Positions 28,961 through 40,552 of a stretch of 64,000 nt of DNA are shown piece by piece. Below the pieces are notes generated by a model. The model was not told the origin of the DNA and ran no database searches. It worked only from the letters and a program-made list of their open reading frames with translations. A program made the position numbers and the translations under genes. Numbering within the stretch: the first letter of the stretch is position 1; each line of letters begins with the position of its first letter. The stretch is taken from the NCBI GenBank assembly GCA_963718635.1, contig OY970367.1, forward strand, positions 5,208,001 to 5,272,000, in the 5' to 3' direction. Origin of the DNA: JAIOQJ01 sp963718635. GTDB lineage: Bacteria; Planctomycetota; Planctomycetia; Gemmatales; Gemmataceae.

Positions 28961-31212
28961 TTAGCGTAGCTTCTGCGGCTCTGGAAATTTTTCGCCCGAT
29001 AAAAGCGCGTTTGGCTGCGAGCGCCCCATTCGGGGGTCGGCGTGTACTTCCAATCCAAAATGAGCACCGGCGCCGACTTGGGATGAAATGAAAAGGCCGT
29101 CCAGTGCAGTCGGTTTTTCTGAACGAAGCCCAGAAATCGCGGCACCCAGGTCTCGGCATCTTCCTGAGATTCGGCAGGCATGAACGTGAATTTCTTTGTA
29201 TTCGCGCCGCATTCGCTCAAGATGATCGGGTACTTGTCGGCCACGATCATCACCTTGCCAAGCCAGTTCGTTTTTTGGGCGTAAATGTGGCTGGCGAACA
29301 TCAGGCCGTTGCCACCCTTCTCTTCCAAGGCGAAGCCATTGGCGATTCCGGACAGATCGTACGCCCAATCCAGTCCCCCGGCAATCACGATGTTTTTCGC
29401 TCCCGTGCCGCGCACCGCTTCAACCAAAGCCTGCATGCCGACAGCATGGAAGCCTTTCTTATTGAGCGCCTTTTCCTCCGGTGTTAGAAATGCATCTTCA
29501 TCGGCAGAAGCTTTGCTATCTTCCACAAAACCGCCGTTGCGCCAGATTTCCCAACTCGTTCCGTGCGGTTCGTTGAATAGTTCGAACAGAACAGCCGGGT
29601 GGTTCTTGTATCTGACAGCAACATCTTTCCAGAAGTCGATGTGTTCGTTCTTAGGCGCGCGAAATCGATGCAGATCGATCATCACATACGCGCCGCGATT
29701 AGCTGCTAAGTTAATCGTGTTATCGACCAATTCTCGATAGGCTTTCCCCTCGTCTTTTTGGCTCGCATCTTTGCCAAACCAGAACCTGTCTTGGATCGGC
29801 AGACGCAGCATATTCGCTTTCCAAACTTCGATGGCTACAATGGTGGAACGCATGACGCGTTCGCCGCGCGCGTTCCATTCAAGGCTGTCGATATTGACGC
29901 CTTGCAGCCAGACTTCCTTGCCGTCTTTATCGAGGACTTTGTTGCCTGCCACGTGCAACTCAGAGGGCCATTTCACCTTGTTCGGCGCCTCGGGCGCTAC
30001 AATGGCCGCCTTCTCCTCGGCCGCTTTCGCCTCGGCCTCCGCGACCAGAGGCGCCGGATCGACTGATTTCAACGACAGGTTGTCGAGATCGAATGTGCCC
30101 GATTCAACCTGAAACAGAGAGGGCATGATCACCAGTGTCAGTGCCCCTTCCGGAGTCAGGAAGCTCTTGCTCTTTTCGACCCAGCCGTCTGTATTCTTCG
30201 ACGTTGCCGCCGGCCCGGGAGCATCCGGCATCTTGTGCCCGGCGGCATCCAGCCATTGAAACATAATGCGTGCGTCGAAGTAATTCTCCTTGCCACGCTT
30301 AAAGTTGCTGATGCGTTGCGACCATCTGAACTCGGCAGCCTTGGTTCCTTTAGGCAGATCGATCGCATGGTAGAACATCACCGTCTTGCCTGCACTTGGC
30401 GAGATTAGCCGCATGAAGCGATTGTCGCCTTCCTTTTGCCAGCTCATGTCGTCCTTGAGCTTGCCCCACTTGTCGGGCATGTCTCCCTTGCCATCCGCCT
30501 GAAAGTCGCCATTCGCGATTAGCTCTCCGTCGGGGCCTGCTCTGGCTGCCGCGGTGGCCTGACGCTTCGCGGTGTTCTTTGCCAGTTTCTCGGCATCGGC
30601 TTCCGCCTTAGCTTTAGCCGCCGCCTCGACCGGTGCAGGATCAGTTTCCTTTAAGACGATGTCGTCCAGATCGAACGTGCCGCTCTTGACCTGAAAAAGA
30701 GTCGGCATGATTTCCAGAATGACAGCGCCATCCGGGACTAGAAATGTGATGCTCTTCTCAGTCCATCCGTCTGAGTTTTTGCTGGTGTTCGGCGCCGGCG
30801 GACTGCCTCCGACCTTTTCTTCCGAGGCATTCTTGAACTGCAACATGATTCTCGCATCGAACCACGCCTGCTTGCCGATCTTCAAGTCGGTTGTGCGTTG
30901 CTTCCAACTCATCTCGAGCGCGCGGACACCCTTCGGAATGCGAACCTGGCGATAGGTGATCACCATTTCGTCAGGCTTTGGCGACGCCAGACGCATGAAC
31001 CGATTTCTACCGTCGCTGGGATAACTCAGGCCGTTTTTGGGCGCCGCCCAACCATCCGGCAAGCTGTCACCCCGGGCATCCGTTTGGAAATCGCCATTAG
31101 CTAAAATGTTTACAGGCGTCTCGGCCGACCGAGCACTATTTTGATTGATGACGAAAAAGGATGTGACCAGTACGCAAACACAAACGTGTTGGATCGAGCA
31201 AAATGGTTTCAT
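28961..31212 (-). CDS. Secreted GH5-like glycoside hydrolase with two N-terminal modules, frameshifted near 29030
   Basis: About 750 residues. A signal peptide (VCVCVLVTSFFVINQNSARSA) precedes two similar modules of about 160 residues at 33-195 and 228-385. Both have ILANGDFQ/LIANGDFQ starts and SGTFDLD ends, a carbohydrate-binding jelly-roll pattern. A clan-A barrel follows, with acid/base E548 in LFELFNEPH and nucleophile E667 in YPIILSECGAN, typical of GH5 cellulase-like enzymes. The raw frame runs to 28810 through the neighbouring gene. Restoring GC at ggcgct and at acgcgctt gives WGALAAKRALLSGEKFPEPQ and a stop at 28961, which removes the overlap. It likely cleaves beta-glucan or mannan outside the cytoplasm; the exact substrate is open. 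Confidence 0.8.
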
Positions 31213-31289
31213 GATATTTGTTGCGCCCTGCTTCTAGATAACCTGTACTTTATAAATTGCCTATCGCCGCTCTTTCGTAAATGATCGTC

Positions 31290-32101
31290 CTACGGGAGTT
31301 TCGCCATTTCCCGGCGCACGAGATCGAGGTCAAGCTTTAGGATCTCGGCAATTTGGTTGGGCGCCATCTTTAAGGCCGCCATTCTGGCAACAGACTCCAG
31401 TTTCTCCTGGAGATAACGCGCTCGCTCTTCATCAATGACTTCCGCCTTGACCTCCTGATAGAAACGGCTTTCCCGAATGTCGTTGATCAGCAACATGGCT
31501 TGAATCTCCTCTCGACTGAAACGGGGCAGTTTGTATATGACGACTGTCTCGATCAATTGTACCAAATCGGCCCTCAGCGCTTCATCATCAACTTCCTTCC
31601 TGGCACGTGCGACCAGCTCGCCGCAGTCGCTGGCGCTTCGTTTTCTGCTTTCCGAATCAAGTTCAGGATCGACAAGCCCAGCGGAGCATCAGTGAACTCG
31701 GGCATCTCATCGAGATAATAGCGTCGGATCACTCCCGCATCCAGCAAAGCTTGGTAGGGCGCTAATTCCTTGGGTTCCAAGCCGCGCTCGGCGAACAGGA
31801 CGATTCCATAAAAAGTTTGGGTCGGGTCATGCCGCTTCAGATAGGTGTAGGCTTTCACCAGCAGATCTGCGAAAACGCTCGGCAAAGAATAAAACTGCAC
31901 TTCGAGAAAATAGAGAGGCAAACCGGATTCCTTAGGCTGAAAGACGCCATCGAGACGATGCGAAGTTTCCTTAAATTCGAGAGCCTCGTATTGATATCTC
32001 GCCGCCATGTCGCGGGCAGCATCGACCGGCATCCCCAAAAGGAGAAAGAACGTCTCGGGACTGGTGGCGAAGAGCCGGTAGAAAATGGGGTCCGTGATCA
32101 T
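31290..32101 (-). CDS. Rpn/DUF2887-family PD-(D/E)XK nuclease-like protein, frameshifted near 31615
   Basis: Start ATG 32101 gives MITDPIFYRLFATSPETFFL. The core of the family follows: YEALEFKETSHRLDGVF and LYFLEVQFY, where the D...ExQ pair corresponds to the nuclease active site. TFYGIVLFAERGLEP comes next. Near 31615 restoring GCGC gives AARELVARARKEVDDEALRA and joins the C-terminal helices (ETVVIYKLPRFSREEIQAML) to the stop at 31290. Total about 270 residues. Proteins of this group are widespread in cyanobacteria and planctomycetes; related Rpn proteins promote recombination. The role here is unknown. Confidence 0.75.
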
Positions 32102-32361
32102 CGGGAACTGTTCCGTTTGCCGTGGTGCGTTACGTTGCGACCGGGTTACGGTATTGATTTTGTCGCTGGACTTAGGCAAGCTGAAGCTAATCGATGTGCT
32201 CGAACGCGGCTTATACATTAAGTGGAGGCCTAGCGCGACCCGTGGGATACAGGTGGGTTGTGCACGCATTGACTTACCCCACGAAGAGTAACTCCGCTGA
32301 TTTGCCTTCATAAGCAATGTAAACTTGTCGGAATCAATCTCGTTAGTCGGTTTGCAAGGTG

Positions 32362-32647
32362 CAACCAGGGTCACGATTGTCGGGTTTTCGGCTCGGCTGT
32401 TTTCGAGCCGGGAGGGGGCCGTTGGGTCGATGCCCAGTCTTTTTGCCAGTTCCGCTTGCATCAAGCCCTGCTGTTCACGTTCACGTTTCAACGAAGCGAC
32501 GAGATCGACAATCATTTCGTAATCATTGCCCCGGACGCATTCGAACGTTCTTGCGCCGTCACAAAATCGCCGACGCGCTTGGCTTTTGAAATCGCGAATC
32601 TTGGTATGAGCGACTTGCCTTTCTTTCGTCAGTGAAATTCGCGGCAT
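32362..32647 (-). pseudogene. Remnant of an XRE-type helix-turn-helix (antitoxin-like) protein
   Basis: The minus frame from 32647 contains IVDLVASLKREREQQGL and MQAELAKRLGIDPTAPSRLE, a typical XRE helix-turn-helix as found in HigA-type antitoxins. The last helix is lost, and the frame continues through unrelated sequence into the Rpn-like gene. The first 40 residues look out of frame. It is probably a dead antitoxin gene with no recognisable toxin left. Confidence 0.5.
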
Positions 32648-32705
32648 AACTATTCGGGTCCTAGCCCATCGAAGCTTTTCATTTTTTTGTGCTTCTGCCG
32701 AATCT

Positions 32706-35700
32706 CTACCACCCCTCCGCTACAACCTCGATTCCACCAAGTACGCTTCTACCATTCACAGCCTGAAACAACAGTTTCAACTCGGGGCCGATCTTTATCC
32801 CTTTGAACTCTTTGACCAACGTCTTGTTGGCTTCGCCGGCCTCTTTCACGATGTCAAAGTTTTGTAAGACCGGTTTTCCTTGCATGGTTACATCAAATAA
32901 ACGCTCGCCCGGCTTATGGTCGCTCAGTTCGGCGAAGTAGAGGCGTACGGTATAGAGTTGCTCTTTGGCATCCGCGCTGCCAAGTTTCACCGTGAGCGAT
33001 TCGAGGCCGCTGACTGCCGACGCTGTCACCCAGTTCATAGCGCCGCTCACCCGCGCCGCATTGTGTCGAACGTATTGCACCCCTTTGCCCGTAACGGAGA
33101 CATCCAACGCGGGCGAGCTGCCTCCAACGCTCGGAAATTCGAGCCAAAGCGTGCCATCGGCCGCCTTTCGATCGCCCGGGGCGCCGAAGTTGACGCCGAC
33201 GCGTCGGATCGTTCCTTTGTGTCCGATCTTGCCGAACGAGGTCCACATTTCCGCGTCGGGCATATGAATGAGTCCGAGCGACGTTTGATTCTGGTAGCCG
33301 CACGTGCAATTGCGCGTGTATTCAGGCGCGCACAAAACCCCGTTGGCGACGATGAGGTTGTTCGTGCAGCTCGAGCGGAAGCCGCCAAAGTTGCCGGTGC
33401 CGCCGTCATTACAGAGGTCGAAATAGCCAGCAGCGCCGGATCGAAAGGTTATCAAGTTTTTCGAAGCAAGCGGTGTGTTGCAGCCGTAGTTGCGCACCCA
33501 GGTCCATTCGGAGAGCTCGCCCGTCAGTGGATCGGGTCGCATCCGCGGTTCGCCCGTCAGCAAGTCGCATGCGCTGCAATCTTTTAAAATGGTGTCGTCG
33601 TGGAGCATCGCGGGCCCGAGGAAACGTTTGTCGTGCCAGAGGATTGCTCCAGTCTTGGCGTCGAAGGCGCGCATCCCTTTCGGCTCGTCGAGCAACGTGT
33701 CGCGGGCAACCCGACCGCTTTCGACGAGCGTATCGAACTTCGTTGAATAGCTGAGCCAAGTTCCAAACACGTCGGTTTCCGACTGCCAGATCTGCCGGCC
33801 GCTCTTTAGGTCGAAACAAACGATACGCGGCTTCACATCCGATTCTTGAGCGGTTCCCTTCAGTCGATTGATCTGTGCGCCCGAAAGGCGATCGATGGCA
33901 AAGAGGCGCCCGTTGCCGGCACAGATGCCGTTATGCCGGAAGTCATAACGGGCGGCGGCCGTCCAAAGGACTTTACCGGTGTAGCGATCCATCACTACGA
34001 GGTGCTTGCTCGCGGAGAGACTGTCGCTGTCGGATAGTTTTAGTTGTCCGATCTTTTTGGCGGCGCGGATCGAACGCGGAATCCAAGAGCGGGTCGGCGC
34101 CGCCGATCAGGTAATCGCCGGCGACATTGATATAGCCCCAGCGGGGCGTCGTCTTCTTGGCGCCGACTTCGGGCATGCGGAACTCGGCGACTTTATGCCC
34201 GTTTGATGGATCGAGTTTCAGGCAGCTATTGCGAAAGGCGACGTAGATGGCTTCGTGTGTCGAGATATAATTCGTGCCGACCGAATTCGCGCCCGGCTGG
34301 TGAGCGAGATTATCGAAGAAGGTTCCGATGCCGTGCAGGTACGTTTCCCAGAGCAGCCGGCCTGTATAAACGTCGATGGCCCGAAGTTTATCGACGCCTT
34401 CAATGATCAACCGCCCGTCGATCACCTGGGGTTGCGGGCCATGTCCATGCCTGGGCAAAATCCCTTCATTGGGCGGACCGCCAAACCAGAGCATTCCAAG
34501 CGGCGCCTTCACGAGCTCGTCATTTGAAACGCGCGTGTTCGCTGCATTGGCGTGTTCGTGGGTCCAGTTGTCCGCGCCGGGCAAGGCGCCATCCCGGCTT
34601 AGCAGTAACCCCAAGGCACTCAGTTTTATGCTGGCATTTGACAATTTAGCATCGAGCACCGCTTGTTGAAAATTCTTTTCTTGAGCTTCCGGAATCAAAA
34701 GACACGCAACACCGCCGTAGGGTCTCAACGAAGAGAAGGCCTTTTGGATGAACTCGGCATTCAAGGTCACGCCCGCTTCAAACAGATTTTCCGAGACCAT
34801 CAAACTCGCCAGATAAGGCGGAAAGTCGACTTTCAGCGGGTCGGCATGGATGATGGAAACCCGGTCGCCATAAAAATTGGCGGACATCAACCGTTCGCGG
34901 GCCGCCTTTACTTTTTTCGCATCGGGATCGACTGCAATGATGTGCATCTTGCTGCGTCGAGCCAATGCCGTCAGGAGACGGCCGGAGCCGACTCCCCAGC
35001 AGATGCAATATCCTTCCCGAACTTTAGTAGCGTCCATGATCTCGAGGGACTTTTTGGCCCATTCGCCATGCGTGGGGATCAGTGTCTCCATCGGATGGAT
35101 GACTGGCTCAACAGGGTCTTTGCCAAAGCAGAGAATGTGCCCTTCGTGCGTGACGGCAAATAATCGATCGTCTGCGGCAACCAATGTCGTCGGAGTACCC
35201 TGGATAGCGAATTCCCAGTTCACTTCCGGCCAATCGGTTTTCGGAAGCGGTAGCGCCACGGCCATCAGCCGATCGCGCGATCCGACAAATAGCTGGGCGC
35301 CCGCTTTGATCAGGCCTGTCCCCGCTTTGAAATCAAAGGAACCGGTGTTCTCGATCATCCATTTCGGCGGGGTAAGCTGCGCCTCCCTTTAAATCGAACG
35401 AGCAGCAGGCATCGTTGGTGAAGCCATAGATCGTATCTTCGGTTAATACGGGCTTGGTGACGAATGAGCCGAGATGCTTGCCGCTGGCGAGCGCGAAAGC
35501 AGACCCGCCATTAAAGAAAACGGAACCGATTCCGGCTACTTCCGAACCACCGCCTTTCTTCGAATTATCGGCAAGCAGGTAATGCAACAGCTTGCCGGTC
35601 TTGCGATCGAGGCAGGCGGGCACCGAGCGACCTCCGGGCACGAGGAGCATGTCGCCGACTACGGTCATCGGACCTTGCGGCGCCACTCCCGCAAAGGAAT

Positions 35701-36372
35701 CGGATTGATGCGGCTGCTTGATATAAATGGAGCCATCGCCATCGTTGATCCAAATGGCTTTCCCCGTACGCGCATCGAGCGCATGGATAAACACACCCAT
35801 AAACGGCCAAATGCTCGCGGCGAAATAAACAACGCCGTCGGCGACTACCGGAGCGCCTGCGCGGGCCACATCGAGATCAGCCGTTCATTCCCGAGGATTT
35901 TACGATCGCTCGGCCCGCCGCGGAATTTCCAAAGCAATTCGCCCGAGTCGCCGTTGAGACAATAAAGATAGCCGTCATCCGAGACGAAAAAGATTTTGCC
36001 ATCCCAGGCGGCAGGCGCAGAGCGCACCGGGCCGTCGGCATGGAACCGCCACTTTTCTTCACCGCTACGCGTATCAATCGCCGTCACGCTATCGATGCGC
36101 GATGAGCCAACGTAGAGCGTGTGGCCGACGACGATCGGTTCGTAACTCGTATCAAAGGGCATCAACGGTTGGTCGGGCCAGGCAGGGCGTTGCGTGGGAT
36201 ACGAACGCGACCACTGGAGATGCAGCTTTTTGGGGAGTTCCTGCGGCGAGGCAGCGCTTCGGCTGGCATCGTAACGCCACATCGGCCAATCGGCTGCATG
36301 AGTCGTTGGGGGTAGAAGCAGAAGCAAGAGTGCCGACAACAACAAGGAACAACGAAGCGTTGGTCGCTTCAT
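32706..36372 (-). CDS. Exported PQQ-type beta-propeller protein with embedded methyltransferase-like and C-terminal malectin-like domains, three frameshifts
   Basis: Four overlapping frames form one protein of about 1220 residues. The joins at about 35855, 35350 and 34060 are each repaired by adding GC units, giving MWPARAGAPVVADG, GGAQLTPPKWMIENTG and FDPRAAKKIGQLKLSDSDSL. After a signal peptide (LRCSLLLSALLLLLLPPTTHA) come PQQ-propeller blades (GKAIWINDGDGSIYI, SVTAIDTRSGEEKWRF). An insertion resembling a SAM methyltransferase follows (GYCICWGVGSGRLLTALARR, IIAVDPDAKKVKAARERL), then more blades (YTGRLLWETYL, TGAILWHDKRF) and a malectin-like end (YTVRLYFAELSDHKPGERLF). ATG 36372 is preferred; 36402 is possible. 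This composition is typical of large planctomycete exported proteins. No function is established. Confidence 0.7.
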
Positions 36373-36572
36373 CGTTCGGCGGAGAGAGGGAAGGCTAAGC
36401 ATGTAATTGAGGGGAACAGGGGAGGAGAGAGCTTTTGGCGGCGCCAATTGTAGTTTAGCCGCTATTTCAGTTGTGTAAAGGCAATCCGTCAAGTAGCGAC
36501 ATTTGCTTGGTTGACTTGTCTTATTTATCCGGCGGCGTTGACGATTGGCCGGCGCCGTCGGATATAAAACGT

Positions 36573-37841
36573 ATGCGCGAAGAGTCAACCATTGCCTTCA
36601 TCGTCGTCATTGCCGCCTATCTGATCGGCGCTATCCCGTTCGGGTTTTTGATTGCGAAGACTAAGGGCGTCGATCTCTTTCGCGTTGGCAGCGGCAATAT
36701 TGGCGCTACTAATGTAGGCCGAGTCGTCGGACGTCGCTTTGGCGTTCTGGTGTTTATCCTCGACTTTCTCAAGGGTGCGCTGCCCATTGCGCTCGCTCCA
36801 GAAATACTGCACAACCTTGTGGCAGGCACAGGCCCTTCTCGGCGCTCGGTCGACCTCTTACGGGTTTGCGTTGCAGCGGCGACGCTGCTCGGGCACCTCT
36901 TCCCGATCTACCTTCAATTTCGCGGCGGCAAAGGAGTCGCAACCGGCGCCGGCGCGATGTTCGTACTCGCCCCCGGTCCTGCGAGCATCGCCTTACTGCT
37001 CTGGCTGGCGACATTGTCGGCCTCGCGCGTCGTTTCATTAGCCTCGATTGTCGCGGCCATAACGCTCGCCCTCAGCAGGCTGCTTGGCTATGCAGATCCG
37101 TTGGCGCCGGACCGTTTCATCGTTACCTGTTTTTGTCTAGCCGCCGCTGCCATCGTAATCGTAAAACATCAGTCCAATATCGGTCGCTTGCTGCGCGGCA
37201 TGGAGCCCAAATTGGAAGTTCGGCCAGCCTTGGGCTCGCTGCAGCGGTCCATGCATTTGTTAGCCCTCGGGCTATGGCTGGGCAGCGCGTTTGGCAACAT
37301 ATTGAGCGCCCCGACGATATTTGCAACCTTCAAGGATGTGGCTAAATCCCTGCCGAGCGATCGAACCGCCTACATTACCATCAACGAACATCTCGATGAC
37401 ACGAAGAAGGAACAGCTTGGCAACGCGCTCGCGGGCGCTGCCGTCGGGCCGATCTTTCCACTGTTGTTCGTGCTGCATGCAGTCTGCGGCACTATCGCTC
37501 TAATCACCGCCCTTGGCTGGTGGGATAGTGTAGGCAGGGTCAACCATTGGCGAGTCACCATCATCGCGTTTGCATTAGCGTGTGTCGCCGTTGGTTGGCC
37601 CGTCTCCCAGCAAGTCAGCGCGCTTCGCCTTGCGCGTTTTTCGATGGATAAGGCAATCGCCGACGCGGCCAAGGTTGACTTTGCTGCCTGTCATCTGGCC
37701 AGTCTTGGACTGAGTCTCTTGGCTTTGTTGCTGGCAGCTATAGCGATGATGCTCGCGGCCAATCTGCCGCGAGGAGAGGAACGAGCGGTCGGTGCTGGAA
37801 TCAGTGGCGAGCCGAGCAGCCTAAGCTGCCGGGTTCCGTAA
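36573..37841 (+). CDS. plsY: Glycerol-3-phosphate acyltransferase PlsY fused to a DUF4149-like membrane domain
   Basis: 422 residues from ATG 36573. Residues 1-205 are PlsY: it starts IAFIVVIAAYLIGAIPFGFL and has the conserved loops SGNIGATNVGR (about 41-51), DFLKGALP and RGGKGVATGAG. PlsY transfers acyl from acyl-phosphate to glycerol-3-phosphate in the inner membrane, the first step of phospholipid synthesis. Residues 220-400 are a second membrane block (MHLLALGLWLGSAFGNILSA, FVLHAVCGTIALITALGWWD) resembling DUF4149. Normal PlsY is about 200 residues, so this is a fusion. There is no stop or slip at the boundary, so the fusion is real in this sequence. Confidence 0.85.
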   Translation: MREESTIAFIVVIAAYLIGAIPFGFLIAKTKGVDLFRVGSGNIGATNVGRVVGRRFGVLVFILDFLKGALPIALAPEILHNLVAGTGPSRRSVDLLRVCVAAATLLGHLFPIYLQFRGGKGVATGAGAMFVLAPGPASIALLLWLATLSASRVVSLASIVAAITLALSRLLGYADPLAPDRFIVTCFCLAAAAIVIVKHQSNIGRLLRGMEPKLEVRPALGSLQRSMHLLALGLWLGSAFGNILSAPTIFATFKDVAKSLPSDRTAYITINEHLDDTKKEQLGNALAGAAVGPIFPLLFVLHAVCGTIALITALGWWDSVGRVNHWRVTIIAFALACVAVGWPVSQQVSALRLARFSMDKAIADAAKVDFAACHLASLGLSLLALLLAAIAMMLAANLPRGEERAVGAGISGEPSSLSCRVP

Positions 37842-37870
37842 TTTACCCGGCGGCTGCTGCTCGGCTCGCC
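37807..37870. terminator. Long hairpin between convergent plsY and clpS
   Basis: A perfect 15-bp outer stem GGCGAGCCGAGCAGC/GCTGCTCGGCTCGCC (37807-37821, 37856-37870) plus an inner GCCGGGT/ACCCGGC stem. It spans the last plsY codons and ends 13 bases before the clpS stop, so it could serve both converging genes. Confidence 0.55.
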
Positions 37871-37882
37871 CATTCCCTGTAA

Positions 37883-38206
37883 TTACTCCGCCGGCTCGAT
37901 CCGCACATCCAATGGGCCCAGATCCTTTTTGTCTTTCTCGCGGATTTCGTGAAAGGTGCTGATCTGCTCGGCCTTCAGTTCGGCCACTTCTTTGGGGCCG
38001 GTCCAGACGACGACACAACCGGTCTCATGGGCTACCAGCATCAACTGAAAGGATTTCTCCAGGCTGATGCTGAATACCTTGCGCAAGACATCTACGACGA
38101 AATCCATGGAATGATCGTCGTCGTTGCCCACGATGACATTATAAGGCGGCAACAGCCGTGAACGGCTGGCCGCTTCGGGCTCCAATACGGTCGTACCAGA
38201 AGGCAT
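37883..38206 (-). CDS. clpS: ATP-dependent Clp protease adaptor ClpS
   Basis: 107 residues, the usual ClpS size. The core reads PPYNVIVGNDDDHSMDFVVD, then VFSISLEKSFQLMLVAHETG and VVVWTGPKEVAELKAEQI. The asparagine/aspartate run and the His of the N-degron pocket are recognisable (NDDDHSMDFV; VAHETG). ClpS delivers N-end-rule substrates to ClpA-type unfoldases. clpA is not in the window. The start at ATG 38206 leaves a short flexible tail before the fold, as in other family members. Confidence 0.9.
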   Translation of the reverse strand: MPSGTTVLEPEAASRSRLLPPYNVIVGNDDDHSMDFVVDVLRKVFSISLEKSFQLMLVAHETGCVVVWTGPKEVAELKAEQISTFHEIREKDKKDLGPLDVRIEPAE

Positions 38207-38504
38207 TTCCGATCTCCCTTTGAGCGCATCCTTAAGGAACCATTGACGATTTTAGACAATTGCGATGAATTCACCAGCGTTGGGAGGTAAATCTGCGAGC
38301 AATCCGTGGAAAAATGAGCAGCCTCTTTTATCGGGATATTCTCTTTCATTTTTGGCAGGCGAGCGCTTTGCCTTTCCGGCCTACTCCGCCATCGCTAAGC
38401 TGATCAAGCGGTCCGGCAGCATGAAACGAAGCGCTTATCGTTTCAGAAGACCATTGCACCAACGCTCGTTGAAATAATATGTCGCCGGCTGGATGCTTTT
38501 TCCT

Positions 38505-40552
38505 ATGAGTGAGCCTGCTAGTCCGCCTGTCCCCGATGCCAAGCCCCATACTAGTTTTTGGCTATGGGTCATGTGCCTTACGGGGGTCGATTACTTTAGC
38601 ACCCTTGGCTATCAGCCTTCGATTGCCTTCGAAAATGCAGGAATGTTGGCGCCGCTTGCCACCGTCGTTCTGGTGCTCGTCACCTTATTTGGCGCTCTGC
38701 CGGTGTACATGTATGTTGCCCGCAAATCGTTTTCCGGGCAAGGCTCGATCGGGATGCTCGCCAAACTGGTCTCCGGTTGGGCCGGCAAAATTTTAGTTTT
38801 GGCGCTGCTTGGCTTTGCGGCAACCGATTTTGTCATCACCAAGACGCTCTCCGCGGCGGATGCAGCGGAGCATATGATCCAAAATCCTAATTGGCCTTGG
38901 AAGGAAACAGCCGAGGCCGACCCGGAAGCAAGCGAAGAGCAACGGCAAGCTATCACCGAAAACCGCCGCCATACGGAAGATCGTCAGCGCCTGGTTTCAA
39001 CCTTTTTTCTACTAGTGCTTCTCGGCGGCATGTTCATGCGCGGGTTCCGCGAGGTGCTCGGCCTGGCGGTGGTTCTCGTGGCCGTCTACCTCGCGCTGAA
39101 CTTGATCATCATCATCAATGGCTCGATGCTGTTGATCGAACATCCCGAGCACGTGCACCAATGGTTTCATCGCGTTGAAACGGGCGATTGGTCAATCAAG
39201 GAAGAAGACCGCATTATCCCCGGCAACGGCATCTTCACCATCATCGCGCTGAGCGTGCTTATTTTTCCGAAACTGGCGCTCGGCCTGAGCGGTTTTGAGA
39301 CCGGCGTGGCCGTGATGCCGTTGATTGCCGGCAATCCCGACGACAAGCCGAGCGACCCGCGCGGTCGGATCCGCAACACGCGTAAACTGCTTATCTCGGC
39401 TGCGGTAATCATGTCGCTGTTTCTATTGGCTTCTTCGTTTATCGTTTGCACATTGATACCGCCCGAAGCCTTCAGCCGTGCGAACACCGATGACCCCGCT
39501 AAGAAGTATGCTCTAGATCGCGCCTTGGCTTACTTGGCGCATGGCGATGGCCCAAACAAAATCGCCCTGGCGGGGGAACGGTTTGGCACCATCTACGACG
39601 TCAGCACGGTCGTGATCCTCTGGTTTGCCGGCGCCAGCGCCATGGCCGGGTTGCTCAACCTCGTGCCGCAATACTTGCCCCGCTACGGCATGGCGCCTGA
39701 GTGGGCGCGGGCCATCCGGCCACTAGTCCTTTTGATGACAGGCATCAATCTCTTCGTGACCTGGGCATTCAACGCCAGCGTGACGGCCCAAAGCGGCGCC
39801 TATGCTACTGGAGTTCTTGCCCTGATCACCAGCGCGTGCATTGCTACCGTCATCGAGCGCCTGGCGCGAAAACAAAGGGATCGAAAACTGGAAACGGCGC
39901 ATTTCCTGGGGTTTTCTCTTCATTACCGTGGTGTTTATCTACACCACCCTCGCAGTTGTCATCGAGAAGCCCGAGGGCATCAAGATCGCTGCCTTCTTCA
40001 TTTTCACCATCATGGCGACTTCGTTCGTGTCGCGCATACTGCGCAGTCCGTGAGCTACGCTTTCACGGGTTTCATATCCCCGACATGATGTCCAAATTGA
40101 TGTGGGACACGATCAAACATCTGGAACTGTCGGTGCTCGTTCCGCATCGACCCGGACGACGCTCGTTGCCCGAAAAGGAAGCCGCCATTCGACGGGAGCA
40201 CCGCATTCCGCGCGACGTGATGATTATTTTCGTTGAAGTTGAACTAACGGACGCCAGCGAGTTCATTCAAGAGCCTTGGCTGGAAATCCGCGAAGAAGAT
40301 GGCCGCTACGTAATGAAGATCTCCCATGCGGCTTCCATTGCACACACGCTCGCAGCAGCCGCTCTGGATATGGCGAAAGTCGGCAAGCCACCTGAAATAC
40401 ACTTCGGCTGGACCGACGCGACCCCCTGGTCCGGCACACTTGGCTTTCTTTTGTTCGGCGAAGGCAATATCCCCTGGATGGTGCGCGAACTCATCCGGCG
40501 AGCGGAGCCGGTTGTCGATAAGAGACCGTTCATCGTTATCGCGGGAGCGTGA
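38505..40552 (+). CDS. APC-type permease with cytoplasmic C-terminal domain, frameshifted near 39870 and 40045
   Basis: About 683 residues from ATG 38505. It has roughly eleven hydrophobic segments, beginning SFWLWVMCLTGVDYFSTLGY, with the unwound-helix glycines of APC transporters. Two slips are repaired by one GC unit each: ctggcgcgaaaac becomes LARENKGIENWKRRISWGF, and ctgcgcagtcc becomes RILRAVRELRFHGF. The C-terminal 170 residues are soluble (LELSVLVPHRPGRRSLPEKE, DVMIIFVEVELTDASEF). Similar large permeases are common in planctomycetes and are annotated as amino acid transporters. The substrate is not evident, and the soluble tail may be regulatory. Confidence 0.75.
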
